Below are positions 1 to 8,506 of a DNA stretch of 64,000 nt, in pieces. Made by a program: the position numbers and the translations under genes. Source of the DNA: Bifidobacterium adolescentis ATCC 15703 (GTDB taxonomy: Bacteria; Actinomycetota; Actinomycetes; Actinomycetales; Bifidobacteriaceae); NCBI RefSeq assembly GCF_000010425.1, contig NC_008618.1, forward strand, positions 1,233,946-1,297,945, read 5' to 3'. The notes beneath the pieces were generated by a model that was given only the letters and a program-made list of their open reading frames with translations, did no database searches and was not told the DNA's origin. Each line of letters starts with the position of its first letter. Positions within the stretch are counted from its first letter, which is position 1.

Positions 1-257
1 GGCAGACCGGTGTCTTCCTGGATGGGCAGACCATCGATGTCGGCGCGCAATGCGATGCGTGGTCCCGGCTGGTCGCCGCGGATCAGTCCGACCACGCCGG
101 TTTCGAGCGGATTGTTGAGCACTTCGATGTCGTGTGCGCGCAGCAGCTTCTCAATGTAGGCGCTGGTCTCGTATTCCTTGAAGCTGCGTTCGGGGTGCGC
201 ATGCAGATAGTGCCTGATTTCGATGATCTCCGGCGTGATTTCGATATGTTCGCTCAT
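1..257 (-). CDS. M20-family amidohydrolase/peptidase, N-terminal part
   Basis: This is the first 85 codons of a gene that runs off the left edge of the window. The start is the ATG at 257-255. The translation opens MSEHIEITPEIIEIRHYLHA and continues with a HPERSFKEYETS stretch and then RIALRADIDGLPI. The spacing of an early 'R..LH.HPE.S..E..T' block and a later 'LRADIDGLPI' block is typical of M20D amidohydrolases such as N-acyl-amino-acid amidohydrolase or hippurate hydrolase, which are metal-dependent and cytosolic. The metal ligands lie in the missing part, so the exact substrate cannot be told. It is divergent from the HAD gene, with about 130 bases between the two starts. Confidence 0.8.
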   Translation of the reverse strand, partial: MSEHIEITPEIIEIRHYLHAHPERSFKEYETSAYIEKLLRAHDIEVLNNPLETGVVGLIRGDQPGPRIALRADIDGLPIQEDTGL

Positions 258-388
258 GGTTGACGATTGTAGGCACATCCGGCCGTTTTTCCTATTTTCG
301 TGGTCGTGTTCCGTGCCGTGCACGACGTTTTCGCATATATCCTCGTAAGCTGGATACCGGGTTTGACATGGTTTTTCATGGAGGCAGC

Positions 389-1189
389 ATGGCTCAGGAC
401 ATCAAGACGGCGTTTTTCGACATCGACGGCACGTTGACGAGTTTCGTCACGCATGTGGTGCCGCAGTCCACCGTCGACGCGTTGCATGCATTGCAGCGCA
501 ATGGCGTGAAGGTGTTCATCTGTTCGGGCCGCGCACCCTCCTACATGGGCGTGGTGCTTGATACCATTCCCGTCACGTTCGACGGCATCGTGGGACTTAA
601 CGGCCAGTATTGCACCACGCGCGACGGTCTCGACTACCGGCATCCGATCGACCAGGCCGACGTGAAGCTGATCACCGACTGGCTTGAAACGCATGCCGAC
701 GTGGTCGCCAACTATGCGGAAAGCGACTACGGGTATTTCAATCGCACGAACGCCGCATTGGAACGCACGTGGAACAGTCTCGGCAAGACCGCGCCGAAAA
801 TCGACGTGCATGATCCGCGCGAACGCATCGCAAACCATTCCACGTTCCAAATCAGCCCGTATGTGGACGAGACGATGGAAGCCGAAATCGCCAGCATGTG
901 CGGCAACGTGCGCGGCGTCAGATGGCATCCCGCTTTCACCGATCTGATTCCCGCCGATGGAGGCAAGGCGGTTGGTATGCAGGTGATGCTGGAGCATTTC
1001 GGTTGGACGAAAGACAATGCGATCGCATTCGGCGACGGCGGCAACGATGTGGACATGCTACGATTCGCGGGAATCGGCGTGGCAATGGGCAACGCCACCG
1101 ACGAGCCGAAAGCGGCGGCCGATTACGTCACCGACAGCGTCGACGACGCCGGCATAGCCAACGCGCTTAAGCATTTCGGCGTTATATGA
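389..1189 (+). CDS. HAD-superfamily Cof-type phosphatase
   Basis: The predicted protein has 266 residues. HAD motif I is at the N-terminus (FFDIDGTLTS, the first Asp being the nucleophile) and motif IV is near the C-terminus (FGDGGNDVDML), followed by GVAMGNA. This pattern and length fit the Cof/IIB subfamily of small-molecule phosphatases (sugar phosphates, pyridoxal phosphate or flavin precursors). The substrate cannot be read from sequence. The ATG at 389 is preferred because a GGAGG at 380-384 sits just upstream and motif I then lies close to the N-terminus, as usual in the family. The frame stays open up to 43 codons further upstream, but that part (arginine-rich) looks non-coding. Confidence 0.85.
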   Translation: MAQDIKTAFFDIDGTLTSFVTHVVPQSTVDALHALQRNGVKVFICSGRAPSYMGVVLDTIPVTFDGIVGLNGQYCTTRDGLDYRHPIDQADVKLITDWLETHADVVANYAESDYGYFNRTNAALERTWNSLGKTAPKIDVHDPRERIANHSTFQISPYVDETMEAEIASMCGNVRGVRWHPAFTDLIPADGGKAVGMQVMLEHFGWTKDNAIAFGDGGNDVDMLRFAGIGVAMGNATDEPKAAADYVTDSVDDAGIANALKHFGVI

Positions 1190-1387
1190 CGGTGTTTCCG
1201 CAAGATTATTTACGATTCACAAGTCTGTTTTTCGCATATTCCTGCGGTTTTTGCGCCCTTTATAAATAATTCCGATAAGCGCGCGACGTGTTGCCGTCAC
1301 AGGTTCCTCTATATTGGTCAATCGTTGGCCCGCAACCGCAGTAAGCGTCCGGGCCGTGTAGCGAAATTGAGAGAGAGGAACTCAACC

Positions 1388-2233
1388 ATGCGTAACAAGA
1401 AGATTCTCGGCGCACTGCTCGCCGTCACCACGCTCGCGACCTTCGGCCTGGCAGGCTGCGGCAATTCCGGTTCCAACGGTGCCGCCTCCAAGGAGGACGA
1501 CAAGACCATCACCGTGGCCGCCTCCCCGACCCCGCACGCGGAGATTCTGAACAAGGCGGTCAAACCGCTCGTCGAGAAGGACGGCTACAAGCTGGTCGTC
1601 AAGGAGTTCACCGACTACGTGCAGCCGAACACCGCCACCGAGGATGGCGAGGTTGACGCCAACTACTTCCAGCACAAGCCGTACCTCGACAACTTCAACA
1701 AGGAGAAGGGCACGCATCTGGTGTCCGTGGAGGGCATCCATTTCGAGCCGTTCGGCCTGTACCCGGGCAAGACCAAGGAGCTGAAGGATCTTCAGGACGG
1801 CGCCACCGTGGCCGTACCGAATGATGCCACCAACGAGGCCCGCGCGCTTCTGCTGCTGCAGGATGCCGGCCTGATCAAGCTGAAGGATCCGAAGGACATC
1901 AACGCCACGCCGAAGGACATCACCTCCAATCCGAAGAACCTGAAGTTCAAGGAGCTTGAGGCCGCCGTCGTGCCGACCGTCATCAAGGATGTCGACATCG
2001 CAGCCCTGAACGGCAACTACGCCATCCAGGCCGGCTTCGACCCGACCAAGGACACGCTAGCCACCGAGAAGGCCGACGGTCTGGCCGCGAAGACCTACCA
2101 GAACATCCTCGTGGTGAAGGAAGGCAATGAGAACACCGCCAAGACCAAGGAGCTCAAGAAGGCTTTGAAGTCCGACGAGGTGCGTGACTACATCAACAAG
2201 AACTACAAGGGCGCTGTCGTTCCGGTCTTCTAA
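1388..2233 (+). CDS. metQ: MetQ/NlpA-type substrate-binding lipoprotein
   Basis: This is a 281-residue lipoprotein. It has a short basic start (MRNKK), a hydrophobic stretch and a lipobox ending LAGC at about residue 22, so it should be lipidated and held on the outer face of the membrane. The mature part has NlpA-family features: TVAASPTPHAEIL, the DANYFQHKPYLD block and the VAVPNDATNEARALLLLQ block. The family binds methionine (D or L) and delivers it to MetNI. A purine-rich AGAGAGAGGAAC lies just before the ATG at 1388. The frame is open further upstream but without a better start. metN and metI follow on the same strand, separated from metQ by a hairpin at 2258-2287. No SAM riboswitch or T-box was recognised in the leader (1190-1387). 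Confidence 0.9.
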   Translation: MRNKKILGALLAVTTLATFGLAGCGNSGSNGAASKEDDKTITVAASPTPHAEILNKAVKPLVEKDGYKLVVKEFTDYVQPNTATEDGEVDANYFQHKPYLDNFNKEKGTHLVSVEGIHFEPFGLYPGKTKELKDLQDGATVAVPNDATNEARALLLLQDAGLIKLKDPKDINATPKDITSNPKNLKFKELEAAVVPTVIKDVDIAALNGNYAIQAGFDPTKDTLATEKADGLAAKTYQNILVVKEGNENTAKTKELKKALKSDEVRDYINKNYKGAVVPVF

Positions 2234-2257
2234 GACCCGTTTCGGCAGTAGGAGTTC

Positions 2258-2287
2258 AATGCCGCAGGTATACTACCCTGCGGCATT
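2258..2287 (+). terminator. Hairpin between metQ and metN
   Basis: An 11-bp perfect stem (2258-2268 with 2277-2287) and an 8-base loop are followed by the weakly T-rich CTTGTTA. It lies in the 87-base gap between metQ and metN. Its position suggests a partial terminator or an RNA-stabilising element that keeps binding-protein mRNA above ATPase/permease mRNA. The structure is seen directly; the role is inferred. Confidence 0.6.
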
Positions 2288-2320
2288 CTTGTTATGGAAC
2301 ACGATTAGGAACAGGACATT

Positions 2321-3145
2321 ATGACGATTCAGATCGACCATCTGCACAAAAGCTACGGCAGTGGCGCCGAAGCGCATGAGGTGCTGCACGACATTAACCT
2401 GACCATCGATTCGGGTGAGGTCTTCGGCATTCTCGGCTCGTCCGGCGCGGGCAAATCGACATTGGTGCGTTGCATCAACCTGCTGGAACGCCCCACTTCC
2501 GGCAAGGTGCTCATCGACGGACGAGACATCACCGGCGTGAAAGGCAAGGAGCTGGCGGACGTACGCGCCGGAATCGGCATGATCTTCCAGAACTTCAGCC
2601 TGTTTCAACAGCGCACCGTGCTACGCAACGTGACCTTCCCGCTGGAACTCAACCACACGCCGAAAGCCAAGCGTGAGGAACGTGCGCGGTATCTGCTCGA
2701 TCTGGTCGGTCTGGCTGATCTGGCCGACCGCTACCCCAGCCAGCTGTCCGGCGGCCAGCAGCAGCGCGTGGCCATCGCACGCGCGTTGGCCAACAATCCG
2801 TCCATCATGCTGTGCGATGAGGCCACCAGCGCGCTCGACTCCACCACGACGGCGCAGATCCTCGACCTGCTGCGTCGCATCAACCGTGAACTTAATGTGA
2901 CGCTGGTCGTCATCACGCATTCGCTGTCCGTGGCACGCAACATCTGCGACCGTGTGGCCATGATAGACGGAGGCCGCATTGTGGAAATGGGCGATACGGA
3001 AGCGCTGTTCGCCGATCCGCACAGTGACATTCTGAAGACTTTGATCGCCGACGCGAAGGTGACGAACCATCGGCATACGCACGAAACGGCGGATGGCGCG
3101 AAGAATGGGACGGCCGATGATTCCGCCCAGAAAGAGGTGAAGTGA
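2321..3145 (+). CDS. metN: Methionine-type ABC importer ATPase MetN, short form
   Basis: This is a 274-residue cytoplasmic ABC ATPase. It has Walker A GSSGAGKST (about residues 39-47), signature LSGGQQQRVAIARAL, Walker B IMLCDEATSALD and a switch histidine in VVITHSLS. The start ATG at 2321 follows AGGAACAGGAC. The family energises methionine uptake with MetI and MetQ, and all three genes are adjacent here. E. coli MetN is about 340 residues and carries a C-terminal NIL domain that binds methionine and shuts the transporter down. Here the chain ends soon after the ATPase fold in a polar tail rich in Asp, Ala, Thr and His, so that domain appears to be missing. The gene ends one base before metI starts. 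Confidence 0.9.
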   Translation: MTIQIDHLHKSYGSGAEAHEVLHDINLTIDSGEVFGILGSSGAGKSTLVRCINLLERPTSGKVLIDGRDITGVKGKELADVRAGIGMIFQNFSLFQQRTVLRNVTFPLELNHTPKAKREERARYLLDLVGLADLADRYPSQLSGGQQQRVAIARALANNPSIMLCDEATSALDSTTTAQILDLLRRINRELNVTLVVITHSLSVARNICDRVAMIDGGRIVEMGDTEALFADPHSDILKTLIADAKVTNHRHTHETADGAKNGTADDSAQKEVK

Positions 3146-3146
3146 G

Positions 3147-3827
3147 ATGGGACAGGTGGTTTCGCAATTCATCGCCGATTATGGCGAACTGCTGGTCGAA
3201 GGCGTGCGTGACACGATCATCATGACTGCTGTGGCGACGCTGCTGGCATATGTGATCGGCCTGCCGGTCGGCGTGCTGCTCATCACGTCCGCGAAAAAGG
3301 GCATCCGTCCGAATGCACCGCTCAACACCGTGCTCGGCTGGATCGTGAACATCGTGCGTTCCGTGCCGTTCATCATTCTGCTGGTGGCCATCATCCCGCT
3401 GACCCGACTGATTGTCGGCACCTCGCTCGGCGTGCCGGGCGCCATCGTGCCGCTGGTCATCACCGCGGCTCCGTTCGTGGCGCGCGTGGTGGAACAGTCG
3501 CTCGCCGAAGTGGACGGCAGTCTGGTGGAGGCCGCGCAAAGCTTCGGTGCCAGCAACCTGCAGATCGTGTTCAAGGTGCTGCTGTTCGAAAGCCTGCCAT
3601 CGCTGGTGCGCGGTGCGGCACTGACGTTCATCACTCTGTTCGGCTTCTCCGCCATGGCCGGTACCGTCGGCGCGGGCGGCCTGGGCGATATCGCCATCCG
3701 TTACGGCTACCAGCGTTACCAGTACGACGTGATGACCGTTGCCGTGATCCTGTGCGTCATTCTCGTGCAGATCGTGCAGACCATCGGCGACGTGGTGTCC
3801 GACCATATCGACCATCACGAGCGTTGA
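3147..3827 (+). CDS. metI: Methionine-type ABC importer permease MetI
   Basis: This 226-residue integral membrane protein has about five hydrophobic segments. The EAA loop typical of importer permeases is present ([20 protein letters not shown], about residues 129-148), which docks on MetN. The ending [20 protein letters not shown] matches the C-terminal region of MetI/D-methionine permeases. It starts at 3147, one base after the metN stop, so the two are probably translationally coupled (GAGGTGAG upstream). A strong terminator follows at 3852-3890. Confidence 0.92.
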   Translation: MGQVVSQFIADYGELLVEGVRDTIIMTAVATLLAYVIGLPVGVLLITSAKKGIRPNAPLNTVLGWIVNIVRSVPFIILLVAIIPLTRLIVGTSLGVPGAIVPLVITAAPFVARVVEQSLAEVDGSLVEAAQSFGASNLQIVFKVLLFESLPSLVRGAALTFITLFGFSAMAGTVGAGGLGDIAIRYGYQRYQYDVMTVAVILCVILVQIVQTIGDVVSDHIDHHER

Positions 3828-3851
3828 GCCAGCACATTCGCGTTCCTTATG

Positions 3852-3890
3852 AAAAGCGGGTCCAAACGTTTGTTGTTTGGACCCGCTTTT
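3852..3890. terminator. Bidirectional terminator, metI / yqeY
   Basis: A 16-bp perfect stem (3852-3867 with 3875-3890) and a 7-base loop lie between the convergent genes metI and yqeY. The outer bases give a T-run on both strands, so it can end transcripts from either side. Confidence 0.9.
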
Positions 3891-3922
3891 CGTACGCGGA
3901 AAGAGACGCTGCTCGTAGACGA

Positions 3923-4372
3923 TTACTTGTTGAGCTCGGCCTTGACCAGACCGGCCAGCTTGCCGCCATCGATGGTTTTGCCGGCAAGCGCGGCACGAGC
4001 GGCTTTGACGACGCGACCCATGTCCTTGGGGCCGGCCGGGTTCACTTCTGCCACGGCGTCGGCGACGGCTTTGGCGTAGTCCTCGTCGCTGGCGGCCGCC
4101 GGCAGGAAGGTTTCCAGGAAATCGGCCTCGGCGGTTTCGGGAGCGGCCTTGTCCGCCAGTCCCTTGTCTTCGTACAGTTTGGCGGTCTCACGACGGGTCT
4201 TGACGCCCTTCTGGATGACCTTGAGCACTTCCTCGTCGGTCGCTTCGTGACCGTTGGCGATCTCCAGGTTCTGGATGTCCGCCAACGTCAGGTTGATCGG
4301 GTTGAGCTTGGCCTTGTCCTTGGCTTTCATCGCCGCGATCTTGGCTTTCTTCAGCGTGTCCTTCATCGACAT
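3923..4372 (-). CDS. GatB/YqeY-domain protein
   Basis: The protein has 149 residues, the normal size of the family. It begins [20 protein letters not shown] and has the Lys/Ala-rich helical pattern of YqeY, with '[14 protein letters not shown]', a central FLETFLP block and a conserved ending [15 protein letters not shown] followed by [11 protein letters not shown]. The YqeY fold resembles the tail domain of GatB in the tRNA-dependent amidotransferase and is thought to touch tRNA; its cellular role is not settled. The ATG at 4372 has a good ribosome-binding site (GAGGAAC). It is divergent from the cyclophilin gene and shares the terminator at 3852-3890 with metI. Confidence 0.88.
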   Translation of the reverse strand: MSMKDTLKKAKIAAMKAKDKAKLNPINLTLADIQNLEIANGHEATDEEVLKVIQKGVKTRRETAKLYEDKGLADKAAPETAEADFLETFLPAAASDEDYAKAVADAVAEVNPAGPKDMGRVVKAARAALAGKTIDGGKLAGLVKAELNK

Positions 4373-4495
4373 GTTCGTTCCTCTTTTCTTGACCGTTCGA
4401 ACACCGTCTTAATACTACGCGTCTACCAATCCGCCGTCCTGTATCCGTGCCGTCGGCATCCACGCCGGTCTCAAGCCCATGAGACACTTGGAGCC

Positions 4496-5035
4496 ATGAC
4501 TACAGTTATCATGCGCACCTCCGAAGGTGACATCAAAATCAACCTGTTCGACGACGAAACCCCGGAAACCGTGGCCAATTTCCTCGGCCTTGCCACCGGC
4601 GAGAAGGAATGGATCGATCCGATGACCGGCCAGCCTTCCCATGAGCCGTTCTACAACGGTCTAACCTTCCACCGCATCATCAAGGATTTCATGATTCAGG
4701 GTGGCTGCCCGCTGGGCAACGGCACCGGCGGCCCGGGCTACGACTTCGACGATGAGATCGTTCCTGATCTGAAGTTCGACCACCCGTACCTGCTGGCCAT
4801 GGCGAACGCCGGCCTGCGTCGTGGCATGGACGGCAAGATCCACGGCACCAACGGTTCCCAGTTCTTCATCACCACCGTGCCGACCCCGTGGCTCGACGGC
4901 CACCACACCATCTTCGGCGAGGTTGCGGATGACGATTCCAAGGCAGTGGTCGACAAGCTCGAAGCCGTGAACACCGATCGCATGGACCGTCCGACCGAGC
5001 CGGTCGGCATCGTGTCCGTGGAAGTGCTCAAGTAA
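4496..5035 (+). CDS. Cyclophilin-type peptidyl-prolyl cis-trans isomerase
   Basis: This 179-residue protein is a single cyclophilin domain without a signal peptide, so it should act in the cytosol on proline peptide bonds during folding. Typical blocks are present: [23 protein letters not shown] (with the catalytic Arg of the FHR motif), GSQFFITT and [11 protein letters not shown]. The start ATG at 4496 gives the usual short N-terminus ([15 protein letters not shown]). Longer upstream starts would add a frame that runs antisense to yqeY. A terminator follows at 5064-5089. Confidence 0.93.
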   Translation: MTTVIMRTSEGDIKINLFDDETPETVANFLGLATGEKEWIDPMTGQPSHEPFYNGLTFHRIIKDFMIQGGCPLGNGTGGPGYDFDDEIVPDLKFDHPYLLAMANAGLRRGMDGKIHGTNGSQFFITTVPTPWLDGHHTIFGEVADDDSKAVVDKLEAVNTDRMDRPTEPVGIVSVEVLK

Positions 5036-5063
5036 GCGTTTCCCGCACAGCCGTACAATATAG

Positions 5064-5089
5064 GAAAGCCCCTCGATTGAGGGGCTTTC
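5064..5089. terminator. Terminator, cyclophilin / rel
   Basis: An 11-bp stem (5064-5074 with 5079-5089) with a 4-base loop is followed on the + strand by the T-rich CTTCATTTTATTTATA. It lies between convergent genes and mainly serves the cyclophilin transcript. Confidence 0.85.
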
Positions 5090-5147
5090 TTCATTTTATT
5101 TATAGAGGCGTTTGCTTGCAATCACCGGCTTATGTGATTCGTCAACA

Positions 5148-7469
5148 TCACATTTTGCGCAGTCGCGGTTCCGCGGAATCCTTCGCGCCGGTGATGCGGT
5201 ACACGTCGAACACGCCTTCGATTTTACGCACGGCGGCGAGCAGAGTGTTCAGATGCTGCGGATCGGCCATTTCGAAGCTGAATTGGCTGGTGGCCACGCA
5301 GTCGGTGCCGGTGGAAATCGAGCCGGAGATAATGTTCACGCCGTGGTCGGACAGCACGCGTGTCACATCGCTCAGCAGATGCGGACGGTCAAGCGCCTCG
5401 ACCTGGATCTTGACCATGAACACGCCCTTGGTGCTGGTCCACTGCACATCCACCACACGTTCGGGCTGGCGTTTCTCCAGTTCGAGCATGTTCTGGCAGT
5501 CCACGCGATGCACGGACACGCCTTGGTTGCGGGTGATGAAGCCGATGATCTTGTCTCCAGGAACCGGCATGCAGCATCGGGCCAATTTGACCCAGATGTC
5601 ACCCACACCCTTAACGGAGATGCCGAGCGAGCTGGTGGTCTTCTTGGTACGCTCCACCTGCTTGAGCGGCAACGCCTCCTGCTCGACTTCCTCATCCACC
5701 TCGTCACTGCCCGCGTCACGGACCAGATGCGAGATGACGTTCTGCGTGGAGATCTGGCCATCACCAATCGCCACGAACACGGCTTCCGCGTTGGCAAGGT
5801 TCAACTCGTCGGCGACACCCACCAATGCTTCCGGAGTCAGCAGCGTGGTGATTGGCAGGTTGCGCTTGCGCATGGCGCGCGTCAGCTCGTCACGGCCTTC
5901 CTCGACGGCTTCGGTACGGCGTTCCTTGCTGAACCATTGACGAATCTTGTTGCGTGCCTTCGGGCTCTTGGCGAAGCTCAGCCAATCACGCGACGGACCT
6001 GCGGATTCGGACTTGGATGTCAATATTTCAACGGTATCGCCATTCTCGAGCTTGGTATCAAGCGGCACCAATCGTCCGTTCACGCGCGCACCCATGGTAC
6101 GGTGACCGACTTCGGTGTGCACCGCATAAGCGAAATCAATCGGAGTGGCTTCGGCGGGAAGCGAGACGATCTTGCCTTTCGGCGTGAACACGTAGACCTC
6201 TGCCGCGCCCAAATCCTCTTTGAGGGAGCCAAGGAATTCGTCGGAATCCGGCGTTTCGCTCGTCCAGTCGGCAAGTTGCTGAATCCATTTGAGGTTGTCG
6301 GCCTCGCTCAGCTCCTGGTTTTCGCCACGCTTGCGGTCGAACTTGTCAGGCGAGCTCAACGCGCGTCCGGCTTGGCCGTTCTCCTTGTACTTCCAATGCG
6401 CAGCGATGCCGAATTCCGCGCGGCGGTGCATGTCCCACGTGCGGATCTGAATCTCCACCGGCTTGCCGCCGGGGCCGACCACCGTGGTGTGCAGGCTCTG
6501 GTACATGTTGAGCTTCGGCATGGCGATATAGTCTTTGAAACGGCCGGGAACAGGGTTCCACCGCGCATGCACGGCACCCAACGCCGCATAGCAGTCCTGA
6601 ATCGTGTCGACGATGATACGCACGCCCACCAAATCATAAATGTTGGCGAAATCGTGCCCGCGCACGATCATCTTCTGGTAAATGGAGAAGTAGTCCTTCG
6701 GGCGGCCTGTCACATAGGCTTTGATGTGCTGTTCGTCGAGATCCTCATTGATTTCGGCGAGAATCTGCTTCAGGTACACGTCGCGTTGTCCGGCGCGACG
6801 GGCCACCAATACCACAATCTCGTTGTAGATCTTCGGATACAGAACCTTGAAGCTGAGTTCTTCCAACTCGGTTTTGATGGCGTTCATGCCAAGACGGTTG
6901 GCGAGCGGCGCATACACATCCAGCGTTTCACGTGCCTTTTTCTGCGCGTTCGACTGCTTGACGTAACGCCATGTGCGGGCGTTGTGCACACGATCGGCGA
7001 GCTTGACCACCAATACGCGCACGTCGCGGCTCATCGCCACCACCATTTTGCGGATGGTCTCGGCCTGGGCGGAATCGCCGTATTCCATTTTGGAAAGCTT
7101 CGTGACACCGTCCACCAGGCCGGTCACCGTGTCGCCGAATTCGGCGCGGCATTCGTCGAGCGTGTAGTCGGTGTCCTCCACCGTGTCGTGCAGAAGGCCC
7201 GCTGCCACAACCAGCGGCCCCATGCCAAGATCGGCGAGGATCTGCGCCACTGCAAGCGGATGGATGATGTACGGTTCGCCGGATTTACGCCGTTGCGACG
7301 AATGCTGGGTGACGGCGCGCCGATAGGCTCTCGCGAGAATGCTCATGTCCTCGTCGGGATGGTGGTATTCGCACATCTTGAGGATTGGTTCAAGCGGGTC
7401 AAGCGGATTCGTGCTGATCTCGCAGCCCAACATTCTGGCCGAACGAACCTCATGATCCATGTCGCTCAT
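5148..7469 (-). CDS. rel: Bifunctional (p)ppGpp synthetase/hydrolase Rel
   Basis: This 773-residue protein makes and destroys the alarmone (p)ppGpp. The N-terminal HD hydrolase has its metal-binding LLHDTVED and LADRVHN motifs (about residues 45-200). The synthetase follows with YDLVGVRIIV, GRFKDYIA, NMYQSLHTT and EIQIRTWDMHRRAE (about residues 250-370). The RFKD signature is the one reported for bifunctional Rel/SpoT enzymes rather than synthetase-only RelA. A TGS domain begins at VYVFTPKGKIVSLP and an ACT domain ends the chain (VDVQWTSTKGVFMVKIQVEA onward). The ATG at 7469 has a strong GAGGAGG site. A second synthetase-only gene is present at 49979-50707. Confidence 0.95.
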   Translation of the reverse strand: MSDMDHEVRSARMLGCEISTNPLDPLEPILKMCEYHHPDEDMSILARAYRRAVTQHSSQRRKSGEPYIIHPLAVAQILADLGMGPLVVAAGLLHDTVEDTDYTLDECRAEFGDTVTGLVDGVTKLSKMEYGDSAQAETIRKMVVAMSRDVRVLVVKLADRVHNARTWRYVKQSNAQKKARETLDVYAPLANRLGMNAIKTELEELSFKVLYPKIYNEIVVLVARRAGQRDVYLKQILAEINEDLDEQHIKAYVTGRPKDYFSIYQKMIVRGHDFANIYDLVGVRIIVDTIQDCYAALGAVHARWNPVPGRFKDYIAMPKLNMYQSLHTTVVGPGGKPVEIQIRTWDMHRRAEFGIAAHWKYKENGQAGRALSSPDKFDRKRGENQELSEADNLKWIQQLADWTSETPDSDEFLGSLKEDLGAAEVYVFTPKGKIVSLPAEATPIDFAYAVHTEVGHRTMGARVNGRLVPLDTKLENGDTVEILTSKSESAGPSRDWLSFAKSPKARNKIRQWFSKERRTEAVEEGRDELTRAMRKRNLPITTLLTPEALVGVADELNLANAEAVFVAIGDGQISTQNVISHLVRDAGSDEVDEEVEQEALPLKQVERTKKTTSSLGISVKGVGDIWVKLARCCMPVPGDKIIGFITRNQGVSVHRVDCQNMLELEKRQPERVVDVQWTSTKGVFMVKIQVEALDRPHLLSDVTRVLSDHGVNIISGSISTGTDCVATSQFSFEMADPQHLNTLLAAVRKIEGVFDVYRITGAKDSAEPRLRKM

Positions 7470-7524
7470 TTCGCTCCTCCTCGCTTGGAATGTACCCTAT
7501 AGTACCCGCGCATCACCATATGAC

Positions 7525-7563
7525 GGATGTATCCGGCCGCGTGTTGCACGGCCGGATACATCC
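7525..7563. terminator. Hairpin between rel and dut
   Basis: A 14-bp perfect stem (7525-7538 with 7550-7563) lies between the dut stop and the rel start. There is no strong T-run on the minus strand, so it may end the DUF4193-dut transcript only weakly or act as an mRNA 3' stabiliser. Confidence 0.5.
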
Positions 7564-7588
7564 TCGGTCTTTGTGTATTGCAGTCCCG

Positions 7589-8065
7589 TCAGGACGCAAC
7601 GCCGGTTGATCCGAAGCCACGTTCCGCGCGGTCGGATCCGGGCAGGGTCTGCGCCTCGATGAATTTTGCCTCGACGTAGCGTTGGATGACCAGCTGTGCG
7701 ATGCGGTCGCCCGGATGGAACGTCACGGCGCGTTCCGGATCGAGGTTGATCAACGGCACCTTGATTTCGCCACGGTACCCAGCGTCGATGGTTCCCGGCG
7801 CGTTAAGCACCGTGACGCCCTGCTTGACGGCGAGTCCCGAACGCGGATGCACCAGCGCCACATAGCCGGCAGGCAATGCGATTGCCGTTCCCGTGGGCAC
7901 CAGCGCCCGCTGGAACGGCTTCAACGTCACTTCTTCGGTGGTGCGCAAATCGGCACCGGCGTCTCCGGCATGGGCGTAATGCAGCTGAGCCGGCTGCCCG
8001 GGATCCAGCGACTTTACCAGAACCTCGACGTTTTCCGGCTCGTTGTATGCCTCGTCGAACGCCAT
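7589..8065 (-). CDS. dut: dUTP diphosphatase
   Basis: This 158-residue trimeric-type dUTPase hydrolyses dUTP to dUMP and pyrophosphate, which limits uracil in DNA and feeds dTMP synthesis. Conserved motifs are visible: HAGDAGADL (motif 1), HPRSGLA (motif 2), NAPGTIDAGYRGEI (motif 3, with the catalytic Asp), GDRIAQLVI (motif 4) and the C-terminal arm RGFGSTG (motif 5) that closes over the substrate. The start ATG at 8065-8063 shares one base with the stop of the DUF4193 gene (TGATG), so the two genes are translationally coupled. The frame is open 27 codons further, but that part would overlap DUF4193. Confidence 0.95.
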   Translation of the reverse strand: MAFDEAYNEPENVEVLVKSLDPGQPAQLHYAHAGDAGADLRTTEEVTLKPFQRALVPTGTAIALPAGYVALVHPRSGLAVKQGVTVLNAPGTIDAGYRGEIKVPLINLDPERAVTFHPGDRIAQLVIQRYVEAKFIEAQTLPGSDRAERGFGSTGVAS

Positions 8066-8358
8066 CAGGCCGCACACTCCTTGCATACCGGCTGTCCGTC
8101 GTCGGTAGTGTAGGCAAGCTGGCTGCGATGCTTCACCAGGAAGCATTCGGAGCAGATGAACTCGTCGCCCTGCATCGGAATGACGGTCACCGAAGCGTCC
8201 TCATTGCTCAAATCGGCGCCCGGCAGCTCGTAGTCTTCGGCAATGGCGTTCTCGTCATCGTCCATATCGTTGGAATTGTTCTGAGAACCCTTGCTCAAAG
8301 CCTGGAGCGACTCCTCGTCCTCGTCTTTGTTGCGCGGGGAATCATAATCCTGTGCCAT
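8065..8358 (-). CDS. DUF4193 family protein
   Basis: This small acidic protein has 97 residues. The N-terminal half is rich in Asp, Glu and Ser. The C-terminal half carries a four-cysteine putative metal site, CSECFLVKHRSQL and PVCKECAA. This matches DUF4193, an actinobacterial family of unknown function usually found next to dut. The start at MAQDYD (8358) is chosen because AAAGGAATC lies at the right distance; an in-frame ATG six codons earlier lacks a site. It is translationally coupled to dut and divergent from sepH. Confidence 0.88.
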   Translation of the reverse strand: MAQDYDSPRNKDEDEESLQALSKGSQNNSNDMDDDENAIAEDYELPGADLSNEDASVTVIPMQGDEFICSECFLVKHRSQLAYTTDDGQPVCKECAA

Positions 8359-8506
8359 CGAGATTCCTTTCGTCATCTATGGTGCTTATGCGCCATAGAA
8401 TACATGACTTTTCCCCCGCTAGGATACACGAATTGAAATACTCGTAAAATCCGACACGTGGGGCACAATAGAATTAATAGAAAAATCTAAGGGAAAGTGG
8501 TGTGTT

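Noticed and set aside
1291..1315. TTGCCG and TATATT as the metQ promoter
   Set aside because: The spacing is only 13 bases, too short for a normal sigma-70 promoter.
1190..1387. SAM riboswitch or T-box upstream of metQ
   Set aside because: No recognisable conserved core or terminator-antiterminator pair was seen.
5112..7502. A 796-codon open frame on the + strand opposite rel
   Set aside because: Antisense shadow of rel, with no recognisable motif.
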